Source of the DNA: Azolla caroliniana
Taxonomy: Eukaryota; Polypodiophyta
Direction: 5' to 3'
Assembly: GCA_043228905.1 (NCBI GenBank)
Contig: JBHGNT010000014.1
Span: 5,208,001 to 5,272,000, forward strand
Length of the DNA: 64,000 bases
Every line of letters begins with the position of its first letter. The stretch's first letter is position 1. Under the pieces are notes generated by a model. It searched no databases. It saw nothing but the letters and a program-made list of their open reading frames with translations, and was not told the origin of the DNA. Below, piece by piece: positions 40,780-50,789 of this stretch. The translations under genes were made by a program, and so were the position numbers.

Positions 40780-41361
40780 ACCGAGGATGTGTGGACAGAT
40801 GGAAGAAGATCGGCTAAGGGGAAACTAGGCAGATGCAGGGGGAACTGCCGAAAGAACGAGACGAAGCTAGGGCCAACCGAACAAAGGGGGAGTAGAGGCG
40901 AGAAAGTCAGGACAAGTGGCAGAGCCAAGACGGGCATAGCTGATCATGACAAGAAGGTTAGGAGGAAGACATGGTCGGATGTGGTCAAGGGCCCAAAGGA
41001 GGACCAAATAGAGACATCCAATTTGGGACAAGAGCGGGAACGAATCAAACACAACCGATTCGATCAAGAAGAGTGATTCAGAAGAGCTGAAGTGCATGAA
41101 GAACAAGTAGACAAGGAGTCAGCCAAAGCCGACGCCGAGACGGAGGAGTCGAGGGGCGCCAATACCGCGATAATGAGGGAGCTAACAGGGGCCTGGGTAG
41201 TAGACTAGACGGCCGAGCAGGTCGAGGAGCGCAAAACCGGAGGGGTCGAGAAGCGTTGGACCAGAGGAGCGTGAGTGAGGCGTCCGTACGCCAAGAGAAG
41301 CTGGAACTATGTATCAGCTGGAGATGACACAACGAGACCTCAAGTTGAGCTTGAGGGGGAG
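40780..41361 (+). pseudogene. Copia C 3' accessory ORF remnant and purine tract
   Basis: The plus-strand frame to 41076 encodes a charged protein with RRKTWSDVVKGPKED (about 40951-40995). The motif recurs as RKWSDVVRGLKPE in C2 and as TRSDVVKGLKTED in the fragment at 46143, always between RNase H and the 3' LTR. A further Arg/Glu-rich stretch follows, then the purine tract ttgagcttgagggggag. The 5' boundary with G1-B is abrupt; gag-pol is missing. Confidence 0.6.
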
Positions 41362-41870
41362 TGTTGAGCGAGCAAGCTCAACTAGGGCTGAATTGGTTGA
41401 AGAAGCCGAAAGTTGGATCGGTTGGAGACCAATCGGCTAGGTTTGAATCGGTTGAATAAGCCGAAGGCCGAATTAGTTGAATAAGCCAAGAGTCGGATTA
41501 GTTGGAGATTGATCATCTAGGCCCAAATCAGTTGAATAAGCTAAAAGACGAATCGGTTGGTTGTGAGAGGCCTATATTCCTATTTTAGGAAATAGGAATA
41601 TTATAGGCAGAGTTAGTGTCAGGCTTAGTTAATCAACATTCAAGTACTTGTCAGTACTTGTGTTAGCCTGCTTGTGAGGGCTTGTATAAAAAGTGCTCAC
41701 CGAGCACATTGAATGGAACAAAGAACATTTTGCTAATAGAAGATTATTGTTGTCTGGTCTCTCTGTGTTTGTCTCTCTCCCACTTTGTGTTTCCCTAACT
41801 GTCGGGTTTCCAAATAACCGATTGTACTCTATGTCTTACACATACACTTCCGCACATGTATTCTTTTACA
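41362..41870 (+). repeat. Copia C 3' LTR
   Basis: 509 bp, TGTTGAGCGAGC to TTCTTTTACA. The start is rich in repeated phrases (gaatcggttgaataagccgaa) at 41390-41555. Its relative at 45291 shares the 3' third. Confidence 0.85.
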
Positions 41871-41945
41871 AAATTTGACCCGAGCATTGGTAAAATCAAA
41901 AGGAATGACCAAAACTCATAATGGCCATAAAGTGTATGAAATTGT
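41871..41945 (-). pseudogene. Tiny gypsy reverse transcriptase fragment
   Basis: On the minus strand about 17 codons read GHYEFLVIPFDFTNARV, the decayed equivalent of the Ty3 motif [16 protein letters not shown]. It is distinct from G1 and G2 in this window ([16 protein letters not shown] in G1). No further part was found next to it. Confidence 0.5.
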
Positions 41946-42010
41946 TTTTAGGAACATCATCATCACTTATACAAATTTGATGTACATTACGAAGATTTAA
42001 TATAAATTAT

Positions 42011-42083
42011 GCATTTGTGGCCTAATGCATAATGCATTTGACCTCTAATCCAGGGATTGTGTGTTCGAGTCCCACTAGCGTGC
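42011..42083 (+). pseudogene. tRNA-Arg pseudogene, copy 1
   Basis: Resembles the tRNA at 42331 over its full length, but with cct for ctt before the anticodon (U33 lost), aatgcat for gataagg in the D arm, and a shortened acceptor 3' strand. It cannot fold properly. Confidence 0.75.
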
Positions 42084-42330
42084 TATAGGAAGAACAAATA
42101 AATGTGATAACATACTAATATCAATGAGATATAATACTAATGGTACATTACATTGTCACACACATGGTTTGAATAATCAAGAGATTGTGCATTCCAATCA
42201 AATCCTACACAAATAAATAATAGTAAATATTATCGAATACTTTATATGAAAATCTCCCTGACCACAACAATGCAAACATATTGTAGCATTCTAAGTTTAT
42301 TAGGAGATGTTCCTAGAGTTTGTCAATCAA

Positions 42331-42403
42331 GCGCTTGTGGCCTAATGGATAAGGCACTTGACTTCTAATCAAGGGATTGTGGGTTCGAGTCCCACCATGC
42401 GTG
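42331..42403 (+). tRNA. tRNA-Arg(UCU)
   Basis: 73 bases with A box TGGCCTAATGG and B box GGTTCGAGTCC. The anticodon loop cttctaa gives UCU, reading AGA/AGG. The T stem gtggg/cccac and the anticodon stem are perfect; the acceptor stem GCGCTTG/CATGCGT has one T-T mismatch and a terminal G-T. The pattern matches plant tRNA-Arg as remembered. No run of four T follows within the first 45 bases, which weakens the case for activity. It may be functional or just decayed. Confidence 0.7.
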
Positions 42404-42438
42404 TTATAGAAAGAACAGATAAATGTGATTGGAACATA

Positions 42439-42555
42439 CTAACATTGGATATTGTAGATTTTAGTCCAATCACGCATTCCACACAAAAAACGAACAATGT
42501 TATCGAATGGTTTATAATCAAGAGATTGTGGATTTCAATCCAATCATGCATTCTA
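42439..42555 (+). repeat. Decayed tRNA-Arg 3'-half copies
   Basis: Two degenerate copies of the tRNA 3' half (gatattgtagattttagtcc at about 42448 and aatcaagagattgtggattt at about 42514), each followed by catgcattc-like sequence. A similar copy lies at 42171-42210. They suggest repeated local duplication of the tRNA locus. Confidence 0.5.
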
Positions 42556-42691
42556 CACAAAAACCAAACAATAAATTTTATCGAATCGTTTATATGAAAA
42601 TCTTCAACACCCTGACCACAACAATGAACATAACATGTAACATTTAGTATTCCTCGTGTATTAGGACATATTCCTCGAGTCCCTAAATCAA

Positions 42692-42716
42692 GTTCTTGTG
42701 GCCTTATGGATAAGGG
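42692..42716 (+). pseudogene. tRNA-Arg pseudogene, copy 3 (5' part only)
   Basis: gttcttgtggccttatggataaggg matches the first 25 bases of the tRNA, preceded by a flank similar to that of copy 2 (tcctcgagtccctaaatcaag). It is cut off where the next repeat unit begins. Confidence 0.7.
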
Positions 42717-42942
42717 TGAAAGCACGGGAGTGGAAACAATAAGCTATTTCATTGACATAGCTAATTAGCTATGCAAAAAGCTACCAGTGATAAATAGTTT
42801 TTTTGCATCATGAATGAAAACATTAGAATGTTTTAATTATATAAATGAGCACCATAAATGTGCAACATAAACGTGCACCATAAATGGAAATGTGCACCAT
42901 AACTAGAAACATTAATTATATACCAAATTCCTTAGGTTCATT

Positions 42943-43521
42943 ATGCATGATCCATTGCCACATCACGTTGGCCATCACTTCGTGACTATTCAGGCTCGAT
43001 TACTACTACTGTTCACTCCTGCTGGGTTCACTCCTCTATTGCCGCCATTTTACGCTCAGTCTCCGCCATTGTTTGGTCCTAGATTGCTGCCACTGTTCGA
43101 TCCGACTGAGTTCACTCTTCCATTGTCACCATTGTACTCTCAATTGCTGCCACTGTTCGGTTTTGGATTGTTGCCACTATTTGATCCAATTGAGTTCACT
43201 CCTCCATTGTCACCATTGTACTCTCAGTTGTCGGCACTATTCGGTTCTGGATTGCTCTAACTGTTTGATCTGACCGAGTTCACTCCATTGTCACCATTGT
43301 ACTCTTAGTTGTCGCCACTATTCGGTTCTGGATTGTTCTCACTGTTTGATCTGACCGAGTTCACTCCATTGTCACCATTGTACTCTCAGTTGCCACCATT
43401 GTTTGGTACTAGGTTGTTGCCACTGTTCACTCCAACTGAGTTAGTTCCTCCATTGTATGCTCAGTTTTCGCCACTGTTCACTCCGACTGGTATCCATTGC
43501 ATCTACACCTTCGTCTGTTAA
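42943..43521 (+). pseudogene. Repeat-containing coding remnant (28-residue Pro/Leu repeats)
   Basis: Not recognised. From ATG 42943 (MHDPLPHHVGHHFV) the frame encodes units such as FTPPLSPLYSQLSALFGSGL and LLPLFDPTE, about five and a half repeats of 84 bp (43027-43491). A stop at about 43258 and 3-bp deletions in later units show decay. It is followed by an intron-like AT-rich stretch ending ttgttgcag at about 43597. Confidence 0.4.
43027..43491 (+). repeat. 84-bp coding tandem repeat
   Basis: Units begin ttcactcctccattgtcacc and are 84 bp (81 bp in two), encoding a 28-residue repeat. About 5.5 copies. Confidence 0.85.
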
Positions 43522-43671
43522 TTATCTTGTGTATAATCATGTGTATTGTTGTGTATAATCTTGTGTATTGCGGAATAATTTTGTGTATTGTTGCAGATAG
43601 TCATCACTGTTTTTGACGAAGGTTGAGTAGCTTTCACTCCGCTGCAACAAACAGTCACTTACCACCACTGT

Positions 43672-44510
43672 GTGATCTTGCAAATGGTGGGATCACTCCT
43701 GTCAATAACAGGTTTGCATGTGGTATATATGTCAAGCCAAATGGAAGGGGACGGAGTGTGTTTACCAACAGCCCTCAAGGATCATCAGAATAGGGATGAG
43801 GCTATGAGTACACAACAAGCAATACAAAAGTATTGGGCAGAAAAGAAAAGGAAACATAGTCAAATGTTAAAGGATAAAATAGACACATCAACTAAAGGTA
43901 AAGATAGTATTGGTTGCGATGTAGGTCTGATTCTTTGAATACCACTGAGAATGGAAGTAATGAGACTACTATCATAGAGAGAATGGTTGTAGTCCATTTC
44001 AATGTTCAAACCAAGCACATCAACAATGAAGAAAAGAAGGCAATACTTTATTGAATATTAAATGATCCATCGATAAAGGAGTTAGTTGATTGTGATGGTC
44101 TTAATGCAAACATAACATCTGTACTAGTAAATAATCTCCGTAATAGTTTCATATCCTTGAGCAGGTCAAAAGATGATATTGTCTTAAAAAGGTCTAGTCT
44201 AGTGATGTTACTTAATAGTGATGTGGACGATCTTAACATCAGTGTGCTATCTTAGGTAATTGATGTTAGTGAAAAAGTGTGTACAATACAATGAACCATA
44301 TTATTTCAAGTGGTGACGGAACAAGTCTACTAAAGCTAACAACAAGATGTAAGCCAATGACTCCCATAACATCAGAAATCAAGGATATAATCACCATATT
44401 TTGGACTAACGAGAGTACGATTTCACGCAATAAGAAGGATTTGTGCAGGAAACGTGTTGGAAGGAGTCAATACAAGGAGCATACCATTTATCTTCTTGAT
44501 GTACCTCAGG
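43672..44510 (+). pseudogene. Unrecognised gene remnant, exon-like pieces
   Basis: Open piece 43672-43938 has a basic segment QKYWAEKKRKHSQMLKDKID. The 44041-44254 piece reads DPSIKELVDCDGLNANITS and then SRSKDDIVLKRSSLVMLLNS. The piece 44279-44510 reads RCKPMTPITSEIKDIITIFW, then KKDLCRKRVGRSQYKEH and LLDVPQ, followed by a GT donor-like site. I do not recognise the family. Stops separate the pieces, so it is either spliced or dead. Confidence 0.35.
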
Positions 44511-44731
44511 TATTTACATTTATCTCATCTTTTGTTTTGATTATTGAGCTTAATATCACAAGTCTATGCACTATTGAGATTACAATCACTAGGTAGTTAG
44601 CTGCAATAACTAGTGGCCTGAGCTTCTATCTACATCAGGACATAGTTGATTAGCTACATTAAGTCATAGTAAAGGATAATTAGGTAAATAGCTACTTCAA
44701 GTATCAGGCATAACTAATTAGCGACATATGA

Positions 44732-45165
44732 TGTCGTGAAGATTTTCACCAACAACATGAAAATCGCGTGGGGACAAAATCGAGAATGTGCAATGTGTGC
44801 ACGTGTGGATGGGGTGAGGGTCACACATGTACACTAGCATGTTGTAAATAATACAGAAATGAGAATCATAAAAGGAAGGGTAGATGTAAGGTTAAACATA
44901 TGCACATTTCCCAAACACTTATAAATATAAAAATAAGACTAAAGCCTAGTAACATTTGCGTGCATACAAATGAGAATCGTAAAAGGAAGGTTAGATGTAA
45001 GGTTAAACATATGCACATTTCTCAAACACTTGTAAATATAAAAATAAGACTAAAGCCTAGTAACATTTGAGTGCATACAAAGGGGTGCAAGCAAGGTTTG
45101 ACCCTTGCACCTCCAAGATAGTGATGGTCCAATGTGCGTGCGGAAACGTATGTGAGGACCTGTCA
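44732..45165 (+). repeat. Solo LTR, Ty3-like (TGTCGTGAAGATTTTC)
   Basis: 434 bp, starting like G3 and G2 LTRs and ending GACCTGTCA. The flanks share tatg (44727-44730 and 45166-45169), a possible 4-bp duplication, though one extra A lies before the LTR start. Contains a 111-bp direct tandem duplication at about 44861-45082. Confidence 0.55.
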
Positions 45166-45290
45166 TATGTGCTTAGCAAACAACACAAAAGGAAGACAAG
45201 AGAATAGACAGAAGATATACGCGGTTTAAGTTTTAATGGAAGCTTTGTTATTACGTTCTCTCTCTCTTAGAGACTCTGTACAAGAATGAT

Positions 45291-46142
45291 TGTAAAAGAA
45301 TATGTGTGGGGAAGCGGATGCGTAAGACATAGAGTACACGGTTCAGAAGTACGACAGTTTGGTAAAACGCAGAAATCACAAAGAAAGAGAGGGAGAGTAG
45401 AAACAAAAGTATATTAAAAAATTAATCTATGTATGTTCTCTATACATACTTCGTGCTCAGTGAGCACCTTTTATACCAGCCCTAACTATTGGGTTGACAC
45501 AAGTACTAATAGTACTTGACCGCTCATAAATGAGCCTTGTACAATAACTCCCAAAATTATCCCTTACGAGGAATAATGTTCTAACGGCCTCTCGGTTTAC
45601 AAACCGCTACAACCATGTTTTGCGTACGATTTTACGCACCCAGTCTACACATTGGATTACGCACCCATTTACGCACCTAATGTTGAGTTTGTATCTCAAC
45701 TGTCAAGAACAATACTAAGACAAAGAAGGAATTAGTACTAAATGAAGGATTAGTATTATGAGAGGTGTAGAACTTCTTTCAGAGAAGGAAGAAGTGAGCG
45801 AGACGGAGAGAAAGAGAGAGATCGAGAGAGGGAGAGAGTGATGATAAGAAAGATATGTATTATGTGAAGAGAATATACAATGGTGGCTAAAAGGCTTAAG
45901 ATTGGCGTTGAACCAATTTGGTTCAACATAATGCCTAGTGCCTTCTTTTATAGTGTTTTCAGGAGTAATCCTGAAGCTTCTAGAATGTTCCAGAGAAATC
46001 TGGAATATACATTAATTTCCTATAATAAAATGTAAATGAAAATAATATCTTACATATTACAATAGATGATATAATGGTCAAGAGCTCGACCCATGTAACC
46101 TAAGGTCATGGGTTCGAGTGTTGCCATATCATGACATCAACA
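45291..46142 (-). repeat. Copia C LTR (minus), split by a solo G1 LTR
   Basis: Copia LTR 45291-45700 plus one base at 46142. The minus strand begins TGTTGAGATACAAAC and ends TATTCTTTTACA as in the copia C LTR at 41870. The G1 solo LTR at 45701-46136 entered five bases from its start. A purine tract (minus strand CTTGAGGGGGAC) adjoins at 46143. Confidence 0.85.
45701..46136 (-). repeat. Solo G1 LTR
   Basis: 436 bp, the G1-a LTR type (minus strand TGTCATGATATGG to CTTGACA). Target duplication TCAAC at 45696-45700 and 46137-46141. Carries the heat-shock array at 45973-45995, TATA box and tRNA-like module (46065-46126). The internal region was removed by LTR recombination. Confidence 0.93.
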
Positions 46143-46660
46143 GTCCCCCTCAAGCTCAACTTGAGGTTCCATATGCTTTTCCGGATATTTGCTCCGGCCT
46201 CTCTTGGCTTCACGCCTCGCTCGCGCTCCTCGACCCGTTTGATTCCGCGCGCTTTGACCCTTCCGGTCGTCTTGTCTGCTTATGCGGCCCTTCGCAGCTC
46301 CCTTGTTGTGCGGTGTTGGCGCCTCTTTCACTGCCCTTTCCTCCGCTTGGCCTTTAGTCGATTCGTAATGTTCGAATCGAACATTTCAATTAAATCAGTC
46401 ACTTTCGATTCAATTCCACTTTCACCCGAATTGGTTGTCTCCAATTCGTCTTCTGTTTTTAGGCCCTTGACAACATCTGACCTTGTCTTGGTCTTGGCCT
46501 TTACGCCCTTCTTGGCTGTATTTCCCCTTTGTTCGGCTGTCTTCGGCTCTTCCTTGCGATTATGGCCCTTGCTTACTTCTTCGGCTTCTTTAGCCGGTCC
46601 AAAATTGAATTCTTCATCCGATTCGGCACCACGATCACTACCGCTCCTTTCACGCTCTTG
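46143..46660 (-). pseudogene. Copia C 3' accessory ORF remnant
   Basis: On the minus strand, after RNase H, codons read DEEFNFGPAKEAEEVSKG, then KTKTRSDVVKGLKTED (about 46450-46498) and an Arg/Lys-rich end (RGARARREAKRGRSKYPEK, about 46180-46235). It is the counterpart of the C2 ORF at 59739-60197. Frame continuity was not verified. Confidence 0.55.
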
Positions 46661-46663
46661 TTC

Positions 46664-46978
46664 CTATCTCCCCCTCAAGTTCGGTGTGTCGAGGTGATGC
46701 AAACCCAGCTCACCCAAGAAATGCTGCAACTTGTCGAGACCAAGGGGCTTGGTGAAGATGTCGGCAATCTGCCGACCCATGGGAACATACACTATTTCGA
46801 CTTCACCAGAAAGGACACGATCGCGGACAAAATGGTAGTGCACCTCAATGTGCTTGGTCCGGGCGTGGAATACAAGGTTTTTCGCAAGGTGGATGCTCCT
46901 AAGGTTGTCGCAATAGATCATCGTTGGATCAGACACCTCCACATGCAAATCCCGTAATAGTCGTTTCAGCCAAACAAG
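46664..46978 (-). pseudogene. Copia C RNase H fragment
   Basis: Codons PTMIYCDNLRSIHLAKNLVF, HARTKHIEVHYHFVRDRVLS and GRQIADIFTKPLGLDKLQHF: the C-terminal half of copia RNase H, matching C2 at 60228-60713. It is cut off near 46978 by the AT-rich element. Confidence 0.85.
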
Positions 46979-47786
46979 GTTGTTAGGTACAGTACGGATA
47001 CCATACGTATTTAACGTATTAATACCCGTAAAAATACATTAAATATGTTTTCTTAATATGTTAAATACTTATAAATATGTAAAATACGTATTTTACGTAT
47101 AATATGTTAAATACCTCTAGAATTTGAAAATTATTTACCTTTCTAAAAAATATGTATAATATTGTGAAAAACATCTATGTTTACACAATTTTGTGATGTA
47201 CAATATAGTTCTACATCCTAAAATGCATATAAGACATTTGACCATTTCACATCCTAAAATACTTGTAGTAATATAGATGTCGACATTCCCTTATTCTATA
47301 AATCAGTGTAAGTGTGTATCATGATGTTCTACTTCAAATTGTAATTATTTACAATTATGCCTTCATATATTGAGGAATCATCTACGATTATCACACTCAT
47401 GATAGGTTTCTCTTTTCTTCGTTTTCTTCTTCTTCTTCTTCTATCTTTTGCGATTATCACACTCAGGACAAGTTTATGTCTTCTTTTCTCTCTCTCTTCT
47501 TCTTCTTCTTCATCTTCTTCATCGTCGTCTCTACTATTCTTCTTTCTTCCTTCCTTTGGTTTCTTTTTCACTAAAATCTTTTTTTTCTTTTGCTTTTTGT
47601 TAGGGTTTTACTTACATTTTCTTTATAGATACATATTATACCTGTTTTTTTATAAATATTTTAAATACTGTATTGAACAAATGTACATGATATTTGACTG
47701 AACAACATTGAGGTATAATACGTACTATACAAATGAAGAGGTACTATACGTATTTAAACATTAAATACGGGTACGTAAACAACCAT
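46979..47786. mobile_element. AT-rich palindromic element (MITE-like)
   Basis: About 800 bp of AT-rich DNA with many tacgtattt, ttaaatac and tacccgta motifs in both directions near the two ends (46985-47110 and 47705-47786). Outer phrases roughly mirror each other (atacccgtaaaa, atacgggtacgt), but a clean terminal inverted repeat or duplication could not be set. The centre (47405-47560) is a CTT/TTC-rich tract; frames across it are artefacts. Confidence 0.4.
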
Positions 47787-47806
47787 GGCTACTACCATAC
47801 TTTAGT

Positions 47807-48010
47807 TATAGTGGCTAATTAGCTAGTACTATACTTTAGCTGAGTAGCTAATTAGCTACTACCATACTTTAGTAGAGTAGCTAATTAGTTGCCACAATAT
47901 TGACAAAGAGTAGCTAATTAGCTAAGTGGTAGCTAATTAGCTATTGTCATAGTCTAGAAGAATAGCTAGTTAGCTAAGATGTAGCTGAGTAGTTGATTAG
48001 CGACCATGTT
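47807..48010. repeat. Array of tagctaattagcta palindromes
   Basis: At least five occurrences of gctaattagct or close variants within 200 bp, spaced about 25-45 bp. Similar but sparser arrays at 42742-42790 and 44597-44727. Confidence 0.8.
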
Positions 48011-48012
48011 GT

Positions 48013-48317
48013 TGTGGAATCTTGTGGATTAAGGAGCGCGCATGAGGTGTCTAGTGTTGATGATGCTACAACCGATGAGGAGATAGCTGCCAACGTGGGT
48101 GAAAGAAAGAGTCCTACTATCACATCTCCTTCAGATTAGCTCCACCCTATTCTTTTGGAAGATTGTACTGAATTAGGCAACGATGTGAAAAGCCATCAAA
48201 TATTGGAAACAACATGTAAATATGATGTTCACAACAATAGTGTTTTTGAACAGACACATGGTAGCTTCACGCCACTGGCTTTTCAACCAAGTGCAATGAC
48301 CAATTATATGAATCAGC
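48013..48317 (+). pseudogene. Unrecognised coding-like piece
   Basis: The plus frame reads ESCGLRSAHEVSSVDDATTD, a stop, then LEDCTELGNDVKSHQIL and further codons to about 48317, where G1-K starts. It may be a later exon of the 42943-44510 gene. No family recognised. Confidence 0.3.
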
Positions 48318-48375
48318 AGTTCCTCGAACCATTACCAATTCCAAGTAAGTCGTGGCAATCCATTTCTCTAGATTA

Positions 48376-48990
48376 AAAAAAATAAAAAATATCCTCCATT
48401 AGTATTAAAATTAAAGTGGCCAAAGGCAAGATACAAGATAATCCAACATTACAATGAATATTGTGTAGCCATGTTAACTGACCATAGCCAATCTTTCTAG
48501 ATAAAGATAAATAATTTTTATTTTTTTCTATCCAATCTTATTCATATTCGGCATCCAAGAATAATGTTTCATCCAAACAACCCCTTTCTTTCAATATCAG
48601 CATGCATCTCACGTCCCTTCAGAATCTCCTTGCATTTTTAGTGCCTTTGCACTTGCAATACATGATTTGTTATTTTGTTTTCAGCTTCTGCACTAGAATT
48701 CGAATAAATCCACCAAATTTGGTTCGTAAACATGAACTCCACAATTGATAAACTTCTCCCTAAGTAATATTGTTTCCCTACCATCGTCCACATGACCAAG
48801 TAACGTCGATGCCATGCCAAAGCCCATAGCACCAATTCCATCGTATTCAACATGTAGTGATATATCTTCTTTCACAATGATTCCTTGATCGTTGCTGCAT
48901 GTAAGAGTTCATCATATCCATATGAACCTACCATATGAAAATACTGGTTCTCTACTACAATCCAATCTCCTCAAACCCTCATGAAAATTT
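48376..48990 (-). other. Insertion with a dehydrogenase-like gene fragment
   Basis: Foreign DNA between two integrase codons of G1-K. It starts with an A-rich run (48377-48395). On the minus strand 48693-48875 encodes YDGIGAMGFGMASTLL, then FINCGVHVYEPNLVDLFEF. The GxGAMGxGMA pattern is the NAD-binding motif of the 3-hydroxyisobutyrate/6-phosphogluconate dehydrogenase family. The rest has no clear frame. It looks like a captured host-gene scrap. Confidence 0.4.
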
Positions 48991-49352
48991 GCTTCTGCCT
49001 CCGCCATCATCTTCGCTCATCGTCATCACAAATCTTCTAGTTTCAAAGGGATTCGACGCGATCTTAACAGTAGTAGATCAATATACAAAGATGACACATT
49101 TTCTACCTTGTATAAGGAAATCACAAGTAAAGAAACCGCCAAAATTGTCATGCGAGAGGTATGTTGACATCATGGCCTCCCTGATAGCATCATCAATCAC
49201 CGTGGACCCCAATTCATCTCGAAATTCTGGAAGTATCTCTTCAAAATGCTCAAGGTCACTTGTAATCTCTCCTTCGACTGTCACCCACAAATAGATGGAC
49301 AAGCAAAATGAACAAATCAAAAGCTGGAACAATATCTTTGGTGTTTTCTAAG
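48991..49352 (+). pseudogene. G1-K integrase core
   Basis: Damaged integrase: FDAILTVVDQYTKMTHFLPC, MREVCxxHGLP-like sequence and DRGPQF-like sequence with frameshifts, then EQYLWCFL. Corresponds to G1-F 23845-24150. Confidence 0.8.
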
Positions 49353-50200
49353 CTGAGCCTGTACAACAACTTTAATGAAGAGAGTTAGGCTCATGTGCTT
49401 AGGGAGAAAATTGGTACCATGCTGGAGAGCAAAAATGCTGTGAATCGGGTCTTAGTATTCAGGAAGTTAGTGAGACTCTGATACCAAGAAGGATCTAGTA
49501 TGGTAGAGCACATGAATGCCTTCCACGGGCTAATAAACCCCAAAACCTCGTTGGAAGTACCTCTAGCTGATGAGGTACTCGCGCTGCTGCTGCTGCTCAA
49601 TTCCCTCCTGGATAGTTGGGAGACGCTAGTTGTCACTTTGGGCAACGTCGGGCCGGAAGGGAAACACCTATCCCTAGCAAGGGTAAAATATAGCTTGCTG
49701 GATGAAGAAGCTCGTCGGAAGGACTGGGAGTCCGAAACTGATTCGAAGGCCTTGGTTACGGAAGATGACAATAACCAGGGAAGAGGCCGGAATCGGAGTC
49801 CCTAGATCTGGGACAAATTGGGGATGAGGTCGAAGTCAAGGGGGAGGCCCACTTGCTTTTATGGCGGAAAGTCGGGGCACTTCCGGAAGAATTGCCAACA
49901 CTTTCGGAAAGCCAAAAGAAGAACTGACACTCCGGAACCGAAGAAGATTTCGGAAAGAAGAGGATTGTCGGCAATTGCGACAAGTGAAGAAGAAATGTTG
50001 TTCATCACTGAGGAGAGCGAGCTCCATCTTGTCAGTGACGAAACGACATGGGTCGACTCCGGAGCGTCATTCCATCTGACCCCCGATCGGAAATGCTTCT
50101 CATCCTACAGGGCTGGAGATCACGGTTGTGTCCGGATGGGGAATGAAGGTGCATGCCGAATTGTTGGCATAGGAGATGTGATGCCGATGATGTCAACCAA
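49353..50200 (+). pseudogene. Copia E gag-protease fragment (filler without LTRs)
   Basis: Starts abruptly in gag (LYNNFNEES), then HMNAFHGLI, KTSLEVPLADEVLALLLLLN, ARVKYSLLDEEARRKD, knuckle CFYGGKSGHFRKNC (second Cys changed to Gly) and protease TWVDSGASFHLTPDRKCFSS. It ends abruptly after CRIVGIGDV. No LTR, primer site or duplication; both ends are junctions with other elements. It lies exactly at the left breakpoint of the inversion 50201-51025. Confidence 0.8.
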
Positions 50201-50789
50201 GAGGGGAAGGAGACAACCAATGCACTCCACACACACACAGAAACACAGATTCACAGGAGTTGCAATTAACTCCGAACAATGGAGACATAACATATGTATA
50301 TGTATATATATAAATCGAAGAGTTACAACCGGCAAGCCGGCGAGTGACAGGCTCCGACGCCTGCACACACACACACACAGAACGCAAGATGGGGACTCTG
50401 TTGGAAGCACTCGGGCGTTCCGCGAAGCAGAGTCAGCCTCCCGAAAACCTGCGCAGAATGACTATGGAGAAGACAGAGGAGAAGAATTCAATTCCAGTCC
50501 GGCAGCACTTCGTCCTCCTCAATACGTGATCCCTTTTCAATACCTCTCCCTCTCTTTTATAGCCCAAGGAGGGAGGCCGTTATTACCCGTTACATCATGT
50601 TTATTCTCTGTCCTTTCAGACAGGGATACGCCTTGATTTTCTCCCTACGGAATGCGTGCTACCTAGGATTTTACCTCTGTCGACTTGTACCTATCTACGC
50701 ACTATACAACAAAACTTGTGCCCACGTGTAAGGGCCGGTTTACGCACGTTACACCCGGTTTCCACCAAGGGACGGTTTTCTCCACAACA
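50201..50789 (-). repeat. G2-H 5' LTR, inverted major part
   Basis: Reverse complement of most of the G2-H LTR (compare 55940-56612). On the minus strand it begins TGTTGTGGAGAAAACCG. Together with 51026-51090, which is in normal orientation, it makes one almost complete 5' LTR. Confidence 0.85.

Larger units (their letters stand above)
42717..48317 (+). mobile_element. AT-rich multi-exon locus with AGCTAATTAGCT repeats, possible DNA transposon remnant
   Basis: AT-rich region unlike the surrounding LTR elements. Arrays of the palindromic motif tagctaattagcta lie near 42742-42790, 44597-44727 and 47807-48010, as expected for subterminal transposase-binding repeats. Between them, coding-like pieces (42943-44510, 48013-48317) are separated by AT-rich, intron-like sequence. 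Terminal inverted repeats and a target duplication were not found, so the limits are approximate. Later insertions sit at 44732-45165, 45291-46978 and 46979-47786. It could instead be a decayed host gene. Confidence 0.35.

Noticed and set aside
46131-46697. 188-codon plus-strand frame
   Set aside because: Antisense to the copia C accessory ORF and RNase H; no recognisable motif of its own.
47357-47701. Ser/Phe-rich open frame
   Set aside because: Produced by the CTT/TTC-rich tract inside the AT-rich element.
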